A stretch of 7,863 bases of DNA, from positions 1-7,863 of the forward strand of contig DAFR01000078.1 in the NCBI GenBank assembly GCA_002497965.1, written 5' to 3'. The position numbers and the translations under genes were made by a program. Shown one piece after another: positions 1 through 5,548 of this stretch. The notes under the pieces were generated by a model. That model saw only the letters and a program-made list of their open reading frames with translations, did not search any database and had not been told where the DNA came from. The DNA is from Methanomicrobiaceae archaeon UBA436 (GTDB lineage Archaea > Halobacteriota > Methanomicrobia > Methanomicrobiales > Methanoculleaceae). Every line of letters begins with the position of its first letter. Position 1 is the stretch's first letter.

Positions 1-95
1 ATCACACCCATGATGAATCCCACGGCATCGCATTCCGCAGCGACTGCACACCGCAGATCAGCAAGGCTGGCGGTTCCACAGAATTTAATGCGCAT
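1..95 (-). CDS. trpF: phosphoribosylanthranilate isomerase, N-terminal fragment (5' end only)
   Basis: Only the first 31 codons are in the window; the gene leaves through the left edge. The visible protein begins MRIKFCGTASLADL and continues to a DAVGFIMGV segment. This matches the first strand of the TrpF (beta-alpha)8 barrel: a K-x-C-G motif at residues 4-7, whose Cys6 corresponds to the family's catalytic cysteine, then a D-A-(V/I)-G-F strand about 20 residues later. TrpF converts N-(5-phosphoribosyl)anthranilate to the carboxyphenylamino-deoxyribulose phosphate in cytoplasmic tryptophan synthesis. The ATG at 95-93 is the natural start because KFCG must lie within a few residues of the N-terminus. 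It lies 42 bp downstream of tRNA-Phe on the same strand and has no clear Shine-Dalgarno. FCGT replaces the commoner ICGI, so a divergent TrpF-like barrel is possible; the fragment is too short to exclude it. Confidence 0.72.
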   Translation of the reverse strand, partial: MRIKFCGTASLADLRCAVAAECDAVGFIMGV

Positions 96-110
96 CAGAA
101 GATCTGATGC
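92..110. repeat. Perfect 8-bp inverted repeat over the trpF start codon
   Basis: GCATCAGA at 92-99 and its exact reverse complement TCTGATGC at 103-110 are separated by three bases. The trpF start codon (93-95, minus strand) lies inside one arm. As RNA this would form a short hairpin that pairs the start codon; as DNA it could be a dyad operator. Seen directly; function is inference. Confidence 0.6.
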
Positions 111-121
111 AGCAAGACCAG

Positions 122-126
122 AAAAA
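122..126 (-). terminator. Oligo-T terminator of tRNA-Phe
   Basis: Reading the minus strand, a TTTTT run begins 12 bases after the tRNA's last base. Archaeal RNA polymerase commonly stops at such runs. The same tract lies about 29 bp upstream of the trpF ATG, so it could also act as a weak box A for that gene. Confidence 0.45.
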
Positions 127-137
127 GGCATCGGGAG

Positions 138-211
138 TGCCCCCGCCCGGATTTGAACCGGGGACAACCAGATCTTCAGTCTGGCGCTCTCCCAGTCTGA
201 GCTACAGGGGC
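138..211 (-). tRNA. tRNA-Phe (anticodon GAA)
   Basis: A complete 74-nt cloverleaf folds on the minus strand. The acceptor GCCCCTG/CGGGGGC has seven pairs with one U-G. U8 is present, the D stem is GCTC/GAGC with a GG in the D loop, the anticodon stem is CCAGA/TCTGG with loop CTGAAGA, and the T stem is CCCGG/CCGGG with loop TTCAAAT. The anticodon GAA is at 177-175. The discriminator base is A, as usual for tRNA-Phe. There is no intron, and CCA is not encoded. Confidence 0.97.
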
Positions 212-240
212 CCCTGCCTAGGAATGTTGGCAGTAGTTCT

Positions 241-247
241 TAATAAA
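241..247 (-). promoter_or_regulatory. Box A (TATA) promoter of tRNA-Phe
   Basis: TTTATTA on the minus strand is centred about 33 bp upstream of the mature tRNA 5' end. With the usual 25-28 bp from box A to start site, this predicts a primary transcript with a leader of about 6 nt. The tRNA-Arg gene in this window has nearly the same spacing. Confidence 0.6.
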
Positions 248-292
248 CTCTGTGTTGCCCCCCTGGGAGTTGACGGGATAGCAAACCGCCTG

Positions 293-299
293 TTTATCT
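293..299 (+). promoter_or_regulatory. Putative box A for the DHH phosphoesterase gene
   Basis: TTTATCT is centred 25-28 bp upstream of the paired ATG codons at 321 and 324, so transcription would begin at or next to the start codon (a leaderless mRNA). It is the only good AT-rich element just before this gene. Confidence 0.4.
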
Positions 300-320
300 C
301 ATCATAGAACCGATGTTTGA

Positions 321-1301
321 ATGATGGACGGAATCGATCGAAAACCTGAAGCCCATCCAGGGAACTTGATGCAGGCCCTCTCCACAAGGAAGGAAAGCGT
401 CGTGCACCTGACGCACAACGACCTCGACGCCGTCGGGAGCGACGCCATTCACCGTAGAGCCCTGGGTGACGACGTCTTTACCGTCTGGTCTTCGGTAGGG
501 AGGTTCCTCTCTCTCCTTGATGCCGTTGCTGCCTTCCCCGGCCGTGGCGATCTCCTCAGCATATCGGATATCGGTTATCAGGACGGGGTTGAGCAGCGGC
601 TGGCCAGGGCGCGTTCAAACGGCTGGCGGATCGAGTGGCGCGATCATCACCGCTGGACGAAGGACGAGATCCGCACAGTCGATAAGAGGACGGACATCCT
701 CCATATCGACGTTGCCACCTGTGCAACCGGGATCGTCGCCCGCGACCTTGCTCCAGGCGATCCCGTGGCAGAAGAGATTGCGCGTGTCGTCTGCGACTAC
801 GACCTCTGGAAGCACCTGGACACAAGGTCGAAGATGCTCGGCCAGGTGGTGATGCGGAAGGGTCTCAGGGATTACGTCCGCGACAACTTTGTCCGGGGCA
901 TCATCCTCGATGAGCGTATCGAGAACGAATATAGGGAGATCCTCCAGGAGATGGAGCGTGACATCAGAAGGAGCATCCGGCATGCCACCGTCATCCAGGG
1001 CGGCCGCTACAGGATCGCTTTCGCCCCGCTCTATGGCTACCCAAGTGAGACTGCCCATACCATCCGCCAGGAGATGGGGAGCGATATCGAGGTGATCGTC
1101 TCTTCAAACGGCCGCATCTCCATTCGTTCCGTCCCGCCGATCAGCCATCTTGTCGCCCGGCAGTTCTCCGGTGGGGGTCATCCTCACGCGGCAGGGGGGA
1201 CGTTCACCTTCAGCCTGCTTGACCGCTTTCTATTCTGGCTGATCAAGCGGAACCGCCATTACCGCGACCTTGCGGCGGTTGCGGAGTCTATCGAGGAATG
1301 A
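321..1301 (+). CDS. DHH-DHHA1 family phosphoesterase
   Basis: This is a 326-residue soluble protein carrying the full set of DHH-superfamily metal ligands. Motif I is HNDLDAVGS (His32, Asp34, Asp36), motif II SDIGY (Asp83), motif III RDHH (108-110) and motif IV CDYDLW (Asp159/Asp161). The C-terminal DHHA1 substrate-binding motif GGGHPHAAGG is at 284-293. The family hydrolyses phosphodiester bonds using two Mn2+ ions; DHH-DHHA1 proteins of this length include NrnA-type nanoRNases/pAp phosphatases, cyclic dinucleotide phosphodiesterases and archaeal RecJ-like nucleases. The sequence shows catalytic competence but not the substrate. The start is uncertain: 321 suits a leaderless transcript, while the ATG at 369 (weak AGGG upstream) gives a 310-residue protein that keeps all motifs. 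Its 3' end overlaps the convergent gene by 14 bp. Confidence 0.9.
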   Translation: MMDGIDRKPEAHPGNLMQALSTRKESVVHLTHNDLDAVGSDAIHRRALGDDVFTVWSSVGRFLSLLDAVAAFPGRGDLLSISDIGYQDGVEQRLARARSNGWRIEWRDHHRWTKDEIRTVDKRTDILHIDVATCATGIVARDLAPGDPVAEEIARVVCDYDLWKHLDTRSKMLGQVVMRKGLRDYVRDNFVRGIILDERIENEYREILQEMERDIRRSIRHATVIQGGRYRIAFAPLYGYPSETAHTIRQEMGSDIEVIVSSNGRISIRSVPPISHLVARQFSGGGHPHAAGGTFTFSLLDRFLFWLIKRNRHYRDLAAVAESIEE

Positions 1302-2076
1302 ACGCTCTGTCCAGAAGTCTCTTCCAGTAGTCAGGGCAGGCGGTATCTGCACAGTAGCCACCCACCTCGAGGCTATCAGCGTCGACTATCCCGGCCGCCG
1401 CCACAACTTCCCCCCCCTCCGGGTTGAGCAGGATTAACTTCCGGAGACGGAACCGTTCCATAAGGTCGGGAAGGCGGTCGAGATCAGTCGCCGGGAGGAT
1501 GAGAGAGTCCTGGTACTCGAGCAGGAGTTCAATGTCGAACCTCGCCGGGTTGCGAGGGAAGAAGAGGATTTTTCTGCCAGCCAGCCGCTCGAGTTCGATC
1601 ACCTCAGGTGTATCCGCTATCAGAACGTGCCCCGCGAGACCCTGGTCGCGCATATCCCGCATGAGTCCGGCGTAGAGGTCTGAGATAGTCTCGGAGAACT
1701 CTTCCCGGTCTCCGATGTAGTCGTCCCGGAACCCCATGATGTGCGGTGCAGGAAGAGCAATCCTGGCGTCTTTACATCTCTCCCGCACAAACAGGGCATC
1801 TGCGGTCACGGCCGCCGGTTCGACACCGGGTTCGTCGATCAGCACTCCGTTCTTCATGCTGGTAAAGACCTCCCGTAACCGTTCGGCATAGAAGAGGCCG
1901 CCAGCAGCCGGAATTGAGACACCGTCCTGGGCGTCAAGCGAGCGTTCGAGCCGGTAGGTGGTAAGATCCACCTCTGTCCCGGTTTTCCCTTTCAGCCATT
2001 CCGCAAGTTCCGGGACGTCGGGCCTCCCGACCTCTGAGCCAAACGATCTCACCGGTATTCTGATTCGTCGTGCCAT
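1288..2076 (-). CDS. conserved-looking hypothetical protein of unknown function
   Basis: I do not recognise this 262-residue protein. It has no signal peptide or membrane segment and looks like an alternating alpha/beta cytoplasmic fold, with hydrophobic strands such as VLIADTP (151-157), KILFFPRN (169-176), DSLILPA (190-196) and KLILLNPE (213-220). The C-terminus holds a compact motif with two cysteines, YCADTACPDYW (241-251), possibly a metal or redox site. The strand pattern and a LPAPHIMGF segment near 108 vaguely recall UROD/MetE-type barrels; that is speculation. Start at the ATG at 2076; no Shine-Dalgarno is seen. It is divergent from metG with 42 bp between starts, and its last 14 bp overlap the convergent DHH gene. 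A run of eight G in the coding strand (1417-1410) encodes a Glu-Gly-Gly-Glu segment. Base composition resembles the neighbours, and the long intact frame supports a real gene. Confidence 0.82.
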   Translation of the reverse strand: MARRIRIPVRSFGSEVGRPDVPELAEWLKGKTGTEVDLTTYRLERSLDAQDGVSIPAAGGLFYAERLREVFTSMKNGVLIDEPGVEPAAVTADALFVRERCKDARIALPAPHIMGFRDDYIGDREEFSETISDLYAGLMRDMRDQGLAGHVLIADTPEVIELERLAGRKILFFPRNPARFDIELLLEYQDSLILPATDLDRLPDLMERFRLRKLILLNPEGGEVVAAAGIVDADSLEVGGYCADTACPDYWKRLLDRAFIPR

Positions 2077-2087
2077 GCGCTGGTATC

Positions 2088-2094
2088 TTTATTA
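2088..2094 (+). promoter_or_regulatory. Box A promoter of metG
   Basis: TTTATTA is centred 28 bp upstream of the metG ATG, predicting transcription start at or beside the start codon and thus a leaderless mRNA. This agrees with the absence of a Shine-Dalgarno sequence. Confidence 0.55.
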
Positions 2095-2109
2095 GCATCG
2101 CAACGAGAG

Positions 2110-2116
2110 TAGATAA
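2110..2116 (-). promoter_or_regulatory. Putative box A for the 1288-2076 gene
   Basis: On the minus strand TTATCTA is centred about 37 bp before the ATG at 2076, giving a predicted leader of about 10 nt. It lies next to the metG start codon, so initiation in the two directions may compete. Confidence 0.35.
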
Positions 2117-2118
2117 GG

Positions 2119-4113
2119 ATGAGTGGTAAGCCGTTGCTGGTAACGTGCGGGCTCCCGTACACGAATGGTCCCTGCCACATTGGGCACCTGCGGACCTACG
2201 TGCCGGCGGACTTTTACGTCCGCTATATGCGCCGGTCGGGAGAGGAGGTCGCTTTTATATGTGGTTCTGATAACCATGGAACGCCGATCGTGATCAGCGC
2301 CGAGCAGGAGGGCTCGACGCCCAGGGCACTCTCGGAGCGCTATCACGAGCATTTCTATGATACGTTCCGACGGATGGACGTCGTCTTCGACCACTTTGGC
2401 ATGACCGACGACTCCATGAACCATGAGACCACCCGCTCGATCGTGCAGCGGCTGATAGATAACGGCTATGTCTACGAAAAGACCGTCAGCCAGAGTTACT
2501 GCCCGCAGTGCGAGCGGTTTCTCCCGGACCGCTATGTGGAGGGTGTCTGCCCTCACTGCGGGGCGATTGCGAGGGGCGATGAGTGTGACCAGGGCTGCGG
2601 ACAGCACCTGGAGCCTGGTGAACTCAGGGATGCGGTCTGCAAGATCTGTGGCAGCAAGGCTGAATATCGCGAACAGGAGCACTATTTCTTCAGGCTCTCG
2701 GCATTCCGGGACTTACTCCTGGACTACCTGCCCACCCTCCGGGGCACGGCCACCGCCAGGAACTACGCTCTCGGCTGGGTGAAGGAAGGGCTGCGCGACT
2801 GGTGCATTACCCGGACGCTTGACTGGGGCGTTAAATTTCCGGGGCGCGACGACCTTGTCGTCTACGTCTGGGTGGACGCGCCAATCGGTTACATCTCGTT
2901 CACGAAGGAGTGGGCAAACGCTGCCGGGGTCGACTGGAAAGACTACTGGTGCGGCGATACTACGAGGGTTACTCACTTCATCGGCGGGGATATCATCTAC
3001 CACCACTGCATCTTCTGGCCGGCGCTCCTCAAAGGAGCAGGATACGGTCTCCCGCATGCGGTGGTTGCAAGCGGCATGGTCACAATCGATGGCAAGAAGT
3101 TCTCGAAGTCTCGCGGGTATGTCGTCTGGACAAACGATGACTACCTGGACCAGGGGCTCCCTGCGGACTACCTCCGCTACTACCTCCTCTCCTACACCAG
3201 CCACACGAAGGAGCTGGACTTCTCCTGGAAGGTCTACGCCGAGCGGGTGAATAATGAGATCGTGGGGACGCTCGGGAACTTCATATACCGGACGATGTAC
3301 TTCGCCGAGAAGGAATTCTCCGGTGTGCCGGACGTTGCTCCACAACCGGGTATAATCGAGGAGATCGAGCGCTCGCTTGCTGCGATAGATACCAGGATGC
3401 GCGATTACGACTTCAAGGGTGCCGTCGATGGTATGATGAGCCTGGCCTCGTTCGGGAACGCTTACATCCAGAACAACGCCCCCTGGAAACTGATCAAGGA
3501 TGATCAGGCCGCTGCAAAGCAGGTTATCGCTGACTGTCTCCAGATGGTCAAGGCCCTTACAGTGGTCTTCCAGCCCCTGATGCCGGGCTCCATGCAGCGG
3601 GCGTGGACGATGCTCGGCTACGACGACGATCTCGCGGCACATCCGATCGCTGAGGCTACAGCGCCGATTGGGGCGAGAGCACTTGGAAAACCCGTTCCAC
3701 TGTTTAAAAAGATCGAGAAAGAACAGGTCGAGGCGCTTGAGAAGGTCCTGGAGGCGCGGGTTGCGAAGGCCAGGGAGGCTGCAGGGGCAAAAGCACCGAC
3801 AGTCTCCATCGATGAGTTTTCAAAACTCGACATCCGCATAGCAAGGGTTGTTGCGGCTGAACCGATCGATGGATCAAAGAAACTCTACAAACTCATCCTC
3901 GACGTCGGTGGCGAGAAACGCCAGGTGGTCAGCGGGATCGCGCAGTTCTACACCCCCGAAGACCTTGTGGGCAGAGAGGTTGCTGTGGTCGTAAACCTCG
4001 CCCCGGCAAAGATCTTTGGGGTCGAGAGCAGGGGGATGATACTTGCCGCCGGTGACGAGGCCTCGCTTCTTGTCCCCCTCCGTCCAGTCAGCCCGGGGAC
4101 GAAGGTGCGGTGA
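2119..4113 (+). CDS. metG: methionyl-tRNA synthetase with fused C-terminal tRNA-binding domain
   Basis: This 664-residue class I synthetase charges tRNA-Met (initiator and elongator) with methionine in the cytoplasm. The Rossmann domain opens with PYTNGPCHIGHLR, holding the HIGH motif at 20-23. Two zinc knuckles follow: C128/C131/C144/C147 and C156/C160/C174/C177. The second loop is KFSKS (327-331), the archaeal form of KMSKS. A helical anticodon-binding domain covers about 372-520, with the NNAPWK motif at 452-457 that recognises the CAU anticodon. A Lys/Glu/Ala-rich linker (about 530-558) leads to an EMAPII/Trbp111-type OB domain (563-664), which in some other archaea is a separate beta subunit. 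Length is usual for the fused form. The ATG start sits 28 bp from a box A with no Shine-Dalgarno, suggesting a leaderless transcript. An oligo-T run lies 24 bp past the stop. Confidence 0.97.
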   Translation: MSGKPLLVTCGLPYTNGPCHIGHLRTYVPADFYVRYMRRSGEEVAFICGSDNHGTPIVISAEQEGSTPRALSERYHEHFYDTFRRMDVVFDHFGMTDDSMNHETTRSIVQRLIDNGYVYEKTVSQSYCPQCERFLPDRYVEGVCPHCGAIARGDECDQGCGQHLEPGELRDAVCKICGSKAEYREQEHYFFRLSAFRDLLLDYLPTLRGTATARNYALGWVKEGLRDWCITRTLDWGVKFPGRDDLVVYVWVDAPIGYISFTKEWANAAGVDWKDYWCGDTTRVTHFIGGDIIYHHCIFWPALLKGAGYGLPHAVVASGMVTIDGKKFSKSRGYVVWTNDDYLDQGLPADYLRYYLLSYTSHTKELDFSWKVYAERVNNEIVGTLGNFIYRTMYFAEKEFSGVPDVAPQPGIIEEIERSLAAIDTRMRDYDFKGAVDGMMSLASFGNAYIQNNAPWKLIKDDQAAAKQVIADCLQMVKALTVVFQPLMPGSMQRAWTMLGYDDDLAAHPIAEATAPIGARALGKPVPLFKKIEKEQVEALEKVLEARVAKAREAAGAKAPTVSIDEFSKLDIRIARVVAAEPIDGSKKLYKLILDVGGEKRQVVSGIAQFYTPEDLVGREVAVVVNLAPAKIFGVESRGMILAAGDEASLLVPLRPVSPGTKVR

Positions 4114-4136
4114 GAGGGTCAGGACTGATGCAATCA

Positions 4137-4141
4137 TTTTT
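4137..4141 (+). terminator. Oligo-T terminator after metG
   Basis: ATCATTTTTCC lies 24 bp past the metG stop codon, with no strong hairpin before it. This is typical of intrinsic termination by archaeal RNA polymerase. Confidence 0.45.
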
Positions 4142-4221
4142 CCAAGATCAATGAAGAATGGGCCGCCGTTATGTGCGGTTAGAAGATACCTGGAACCGTA
4201 ATCTCCTGAGAAGCGGTCAGA

Positions 4222-4296
4222 CGGGCCTGGAGGGATTCGAACCCCCGACATCCGGGTTAGAAGCCCGGCGCTCTATCCTGACTAAGCCACAGACCC
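4222..4296 (-). tRNA. tRNA-Arg (anticodon UCU)
   Basis: A complete 75-nt cloverleaf folds on the minus strand. The acceptor is GGGTCTG/CAGGCCC with one U-G, U8 is present, the D stem is GCTT/GAGC, the anticodon stem CCGGG/CCCGG with loop CTTCTAA, and the T stem GGGGG/CCCTC with loop TTCGAAT. The anticodon TCT is at 4261-4259 and reads AGA and AGG codons. The discriminator is G; there is no intron and no encoded CCA. It lies downstream of DUF473 on the same strand but has its own promoter-like sequence. No T-run follows closely, so its 3' end is probably set by processing. Confidence 0.96.
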
Positions 4297-4326
4297 GCGT
4301 GGTGGTTTTATACATTGGTTGCCTGG

Positions 4327-4335
4327 TAATATTAA
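4327..4335 (-). promoter_or_regulatory. Box A promoter of tRNA-Arg
   Basis: TTAATATTA on the minus strand is centred about 35 bp upstream of the mature 5' end, matching the spacing at tRNA-Phe. A second AT-rich patch, GTATAAAA at 4313-4306, is too close to the gene to be box A and more likely covers the start site. Confidence 0.6.
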
Positions 4336-4363
4336 CCCTTTGAGGGTCTCATTTCCGAGGGAG

Positions 4364-4379
4364 AAGGGTGTAAGGGTGT
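4364..4379. repeat. Two-copy tandem 8-mer
   Basis: AAGGGTGT occurs twice in succession just beyond the DUF473 stop codon. It is too short to interpret with confidence and may be chance. Confidence 0.5.
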
Positions 4380-4380
4380 G

Positions 4381-4770
4381 TCACCCGGCCCGGTAACACG
4401 CTGAGGGGATGACATCGACCCTGGTTGGCTCTCCCCACTTCCGCCCCTCCACATCGCGGGCTATGGTCACCCCCCGGAACCGGACCTTGATCCTTGCAGA
4501 CATCCTCTCCCTCTCCTCGTAAAAGATCGGGTTGGCAACCTCAATCCGTCTCATGCTGATATTGAGGGCGAGGAGATCGACCATTATCCCTGGGTCTCCT
4601 GGAGAGAGGTCTTCCTCGGTGATCGAGGTCATGAAGATACAGTCTCCCGGCGCAGTTGCTGTCAGGGTTATGATGTTGTGAGCGCTGTTCAGTTCGAGGG
4701 TTCGTGGCTTTCCGCTCTTGAGTTCAGCGATTACTGATGGTGAGATTCCTGTTAACGCTGCGTATTTCAT
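4381..4770 (-). CDS. DUF473 family protein
   Basis: A 129-residue soluble protein that I match, from memory of the family, to DUF473, an uncharacterised group found mainly in methanogens. The opening MKYAALTGISPSVIAELKSG, the central GDCIFMTSITEEDLSPGDPG and the late DVEGRKWGEPTRVDVI segments fit that pattern. It has no membrane segment and no recognisable catalytic motif; strand-rich prediction suggests a small beta protein. The ATG at 4770 is preferred because GGTGATC (4780-4774), complementary to the 16S rRNA 3' end, sits just before it. A GTG at 4779 would give 132 residues and a 4-bp GTGA overlap with the PAC2 gene, but has no ribosome site. The PAC2 stop codon lies inside the ribosome binding site, so the two are almost certainly one transcript and translationally coupled. 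Function unknown; a link to proteasome assembly is inference from context. Confidence 0.85.
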   Translation of the reverse strand: MKYAALTGISPSVIAELKSGKPRTLELNSAHNIITLTATAPGDCIFMTSITEEDLSPGDPGIMVDLLALNISMRRIEVANPIFYEERERMSARIKVRFRGVTIARDVEGRKWGEPTRVDVIPSACYRAG

Positions 4771-4773
4771 GCA

Positions 4774-4780
4774 GATCACC
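4774..4780 (-). promoter_or_regulatory. Shine-Dalgarno of DUF473, containing the PAC2 stop codon
   Basis: GGTGATC matches part of the archaeal ideal AGGAGGTGATC and ends three bases before the ATG at 4770. The TGA inside it (4778-4776) is the stop codon of the PAC2 gene. It decides the DUF473 start and implies translational coupling. Confidence 0.65.
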
Positions 4781-5489
4781 CGTACATCGGCAGCTGCTCT
4801 CTTCGAGGCTGCTCCTCCGTCTTCTGCACCTGCTCGGCGATCTGGGCCATTGCCGCCTCGATCTCAACCACCTGTTCGAGCAATGGCTGGACATCCAGGT
4901 TGAGGTCGTAGATCTGGTTCAGAACTTCAACCGTTGCCGCAGCTGCCCGCGGGTCCGGCGTGTTAACCGTCTCCCCGAGCAGCCCTACCCCCGGGATCCC
5001 ACGCGTCTTGCACTCCGTGAGGATGCTTGCTGCAACACCTGATAGGCTCGCCATGGGGAGGATGATCGCCTTATCCTCGATACGCTGCAGTAGTTCGGGG
5101 CTGGTTGCGACCCCGAAAACTCTCTTTTCCGGTTCGTTTGTGATGATCCCGGCGATCGTGACGACTTCTTTTATACCAAACCGGCTGAGCCAGTCCATGA
5201 TGCCGTTTGCCACCTCGTAACAGATCGCTGGATGAATGGGGACATCGGAGACGACTGTTAAGAGGTTATCCTTCTCATACAGGCGTACCGGGGCGCTGAT
5301 GACACCTTTTGCTATCAGGGCGACAGGCGGGAAATATTTGCTTGTGATGGCCCCGATCTGCTCAAATTCCATCTGCTCAACGAGGTACTGGAGGGCAATA
5401 CTCCCAACGAGCCCACTGCCGGGAAAACCAATCAGCACAGTATCATCGGTGCCGCCAGGCGCTCTGGCTGTAACCTTTATATCGTCCAT
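4776..5489 (-). CDS. PAC2 family proteasome assembly chaperone (PbaB-like) with HbYX tail
   Basis: PAC2 proteins in archaea (PbaA/PbaB) and eukaryotes (PAC1/PAC2) help assemble or engage the 20S proteasome. Numbering from the ATG at 5489 (237 residues), the hallmark glycine-rich loop GFPGSGLVGSIA is at 21-32. A second family motif, GIPGVGLLGET, is at 164-174, followed by a helical, probably coiled-coil C-terminal part (about 200-222). The protein ends ...EQLPMYG, a hydrophobic-Tyr-X (HbYX) C-terminus like those that proteasome activators and PbaB insert into alpha-ring pockets. Length fits the family. A GTG at 5501 would add four residues; the ATG is preferred because GTGAT lies upstream of it. 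It is first in a two-gene unit with DUF473, whose start overlaps its end, and divergent from the DUF5611-like gene. Family assignment is firm; proteasome binding is inferred from the tail. Confidence 0.92.
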   Translation of the reverse strand: MDDIKVTARAPGGTDDTVLIGFPGSGLVGSIALQYLVEQMEFEQIGAITSKYFPPVALIAKGVISAPVRLYEKDNLLTVVSDVPIHPAICYEVANGIMDWLSRFGIKEVVTIAGIITNEPEKRVFGVATSPELLQRIEDKAIILPMASLSGVAASILTECKTRGIPGVGLLGETVNTPDPRAAAATVEVLNQIYDLNLDVQPLLEQVVEIEAAMAQIAEQVQKTEEQPRREQLPMYG

Positions 5490-5517
5490 GGGATCAATCA
5501 CTCGCTCTTCGGTTAGG

Positions 5518-5525
5518 TTAAGATA
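5518..5525 (+). promoter_or_regulatory. Weak box A for the DUF5611-like gene
   Basis: TTAAGATA is centred about 27 bp before the ATG at 5549, consistent with a leaderless transcript. The match to consensus is poor. Confidence 0.28.
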
Positions 5526-5538
5526 GATGGATATCCCT

Positions 5539-5547
5539 TAAAAATAT
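5539..5547 (-). promoter_or_regulatory. Putative box A for the PAC2-DUF473 unit
   Basis: ATATTTTTA on the minus strand is centred about 54 bp before the PAC2 ATG at 5489, predicting a leader of roughly 27 nt, long enough for the GTGAT ribosome site. It lies directly against the start codon of the divergent gene. Confidence 0.4.
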
Positions 5548-5548
5548 T

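Noticed and set aside
615..1058. 147-codon minus-strand frame inside the DHH gene
   Set aside because: Overlaps the DHH catalytic region completely and has no recognisable motif; shadow frame.
2713..3642. 309-codon open frame on the minus strand inside metG
   Set aside because: It lies opposite an unmistakable synthetase; its length comes from G+C-rich codon bias, its protein shows no family motif, and no promoter or ribosome site supports it.
4222..4296. tRNA-Arg as an integration (att) site
   Set aside because: No integrase gene and no direct repeat of the tRNA 3' end elsewhere in the window.
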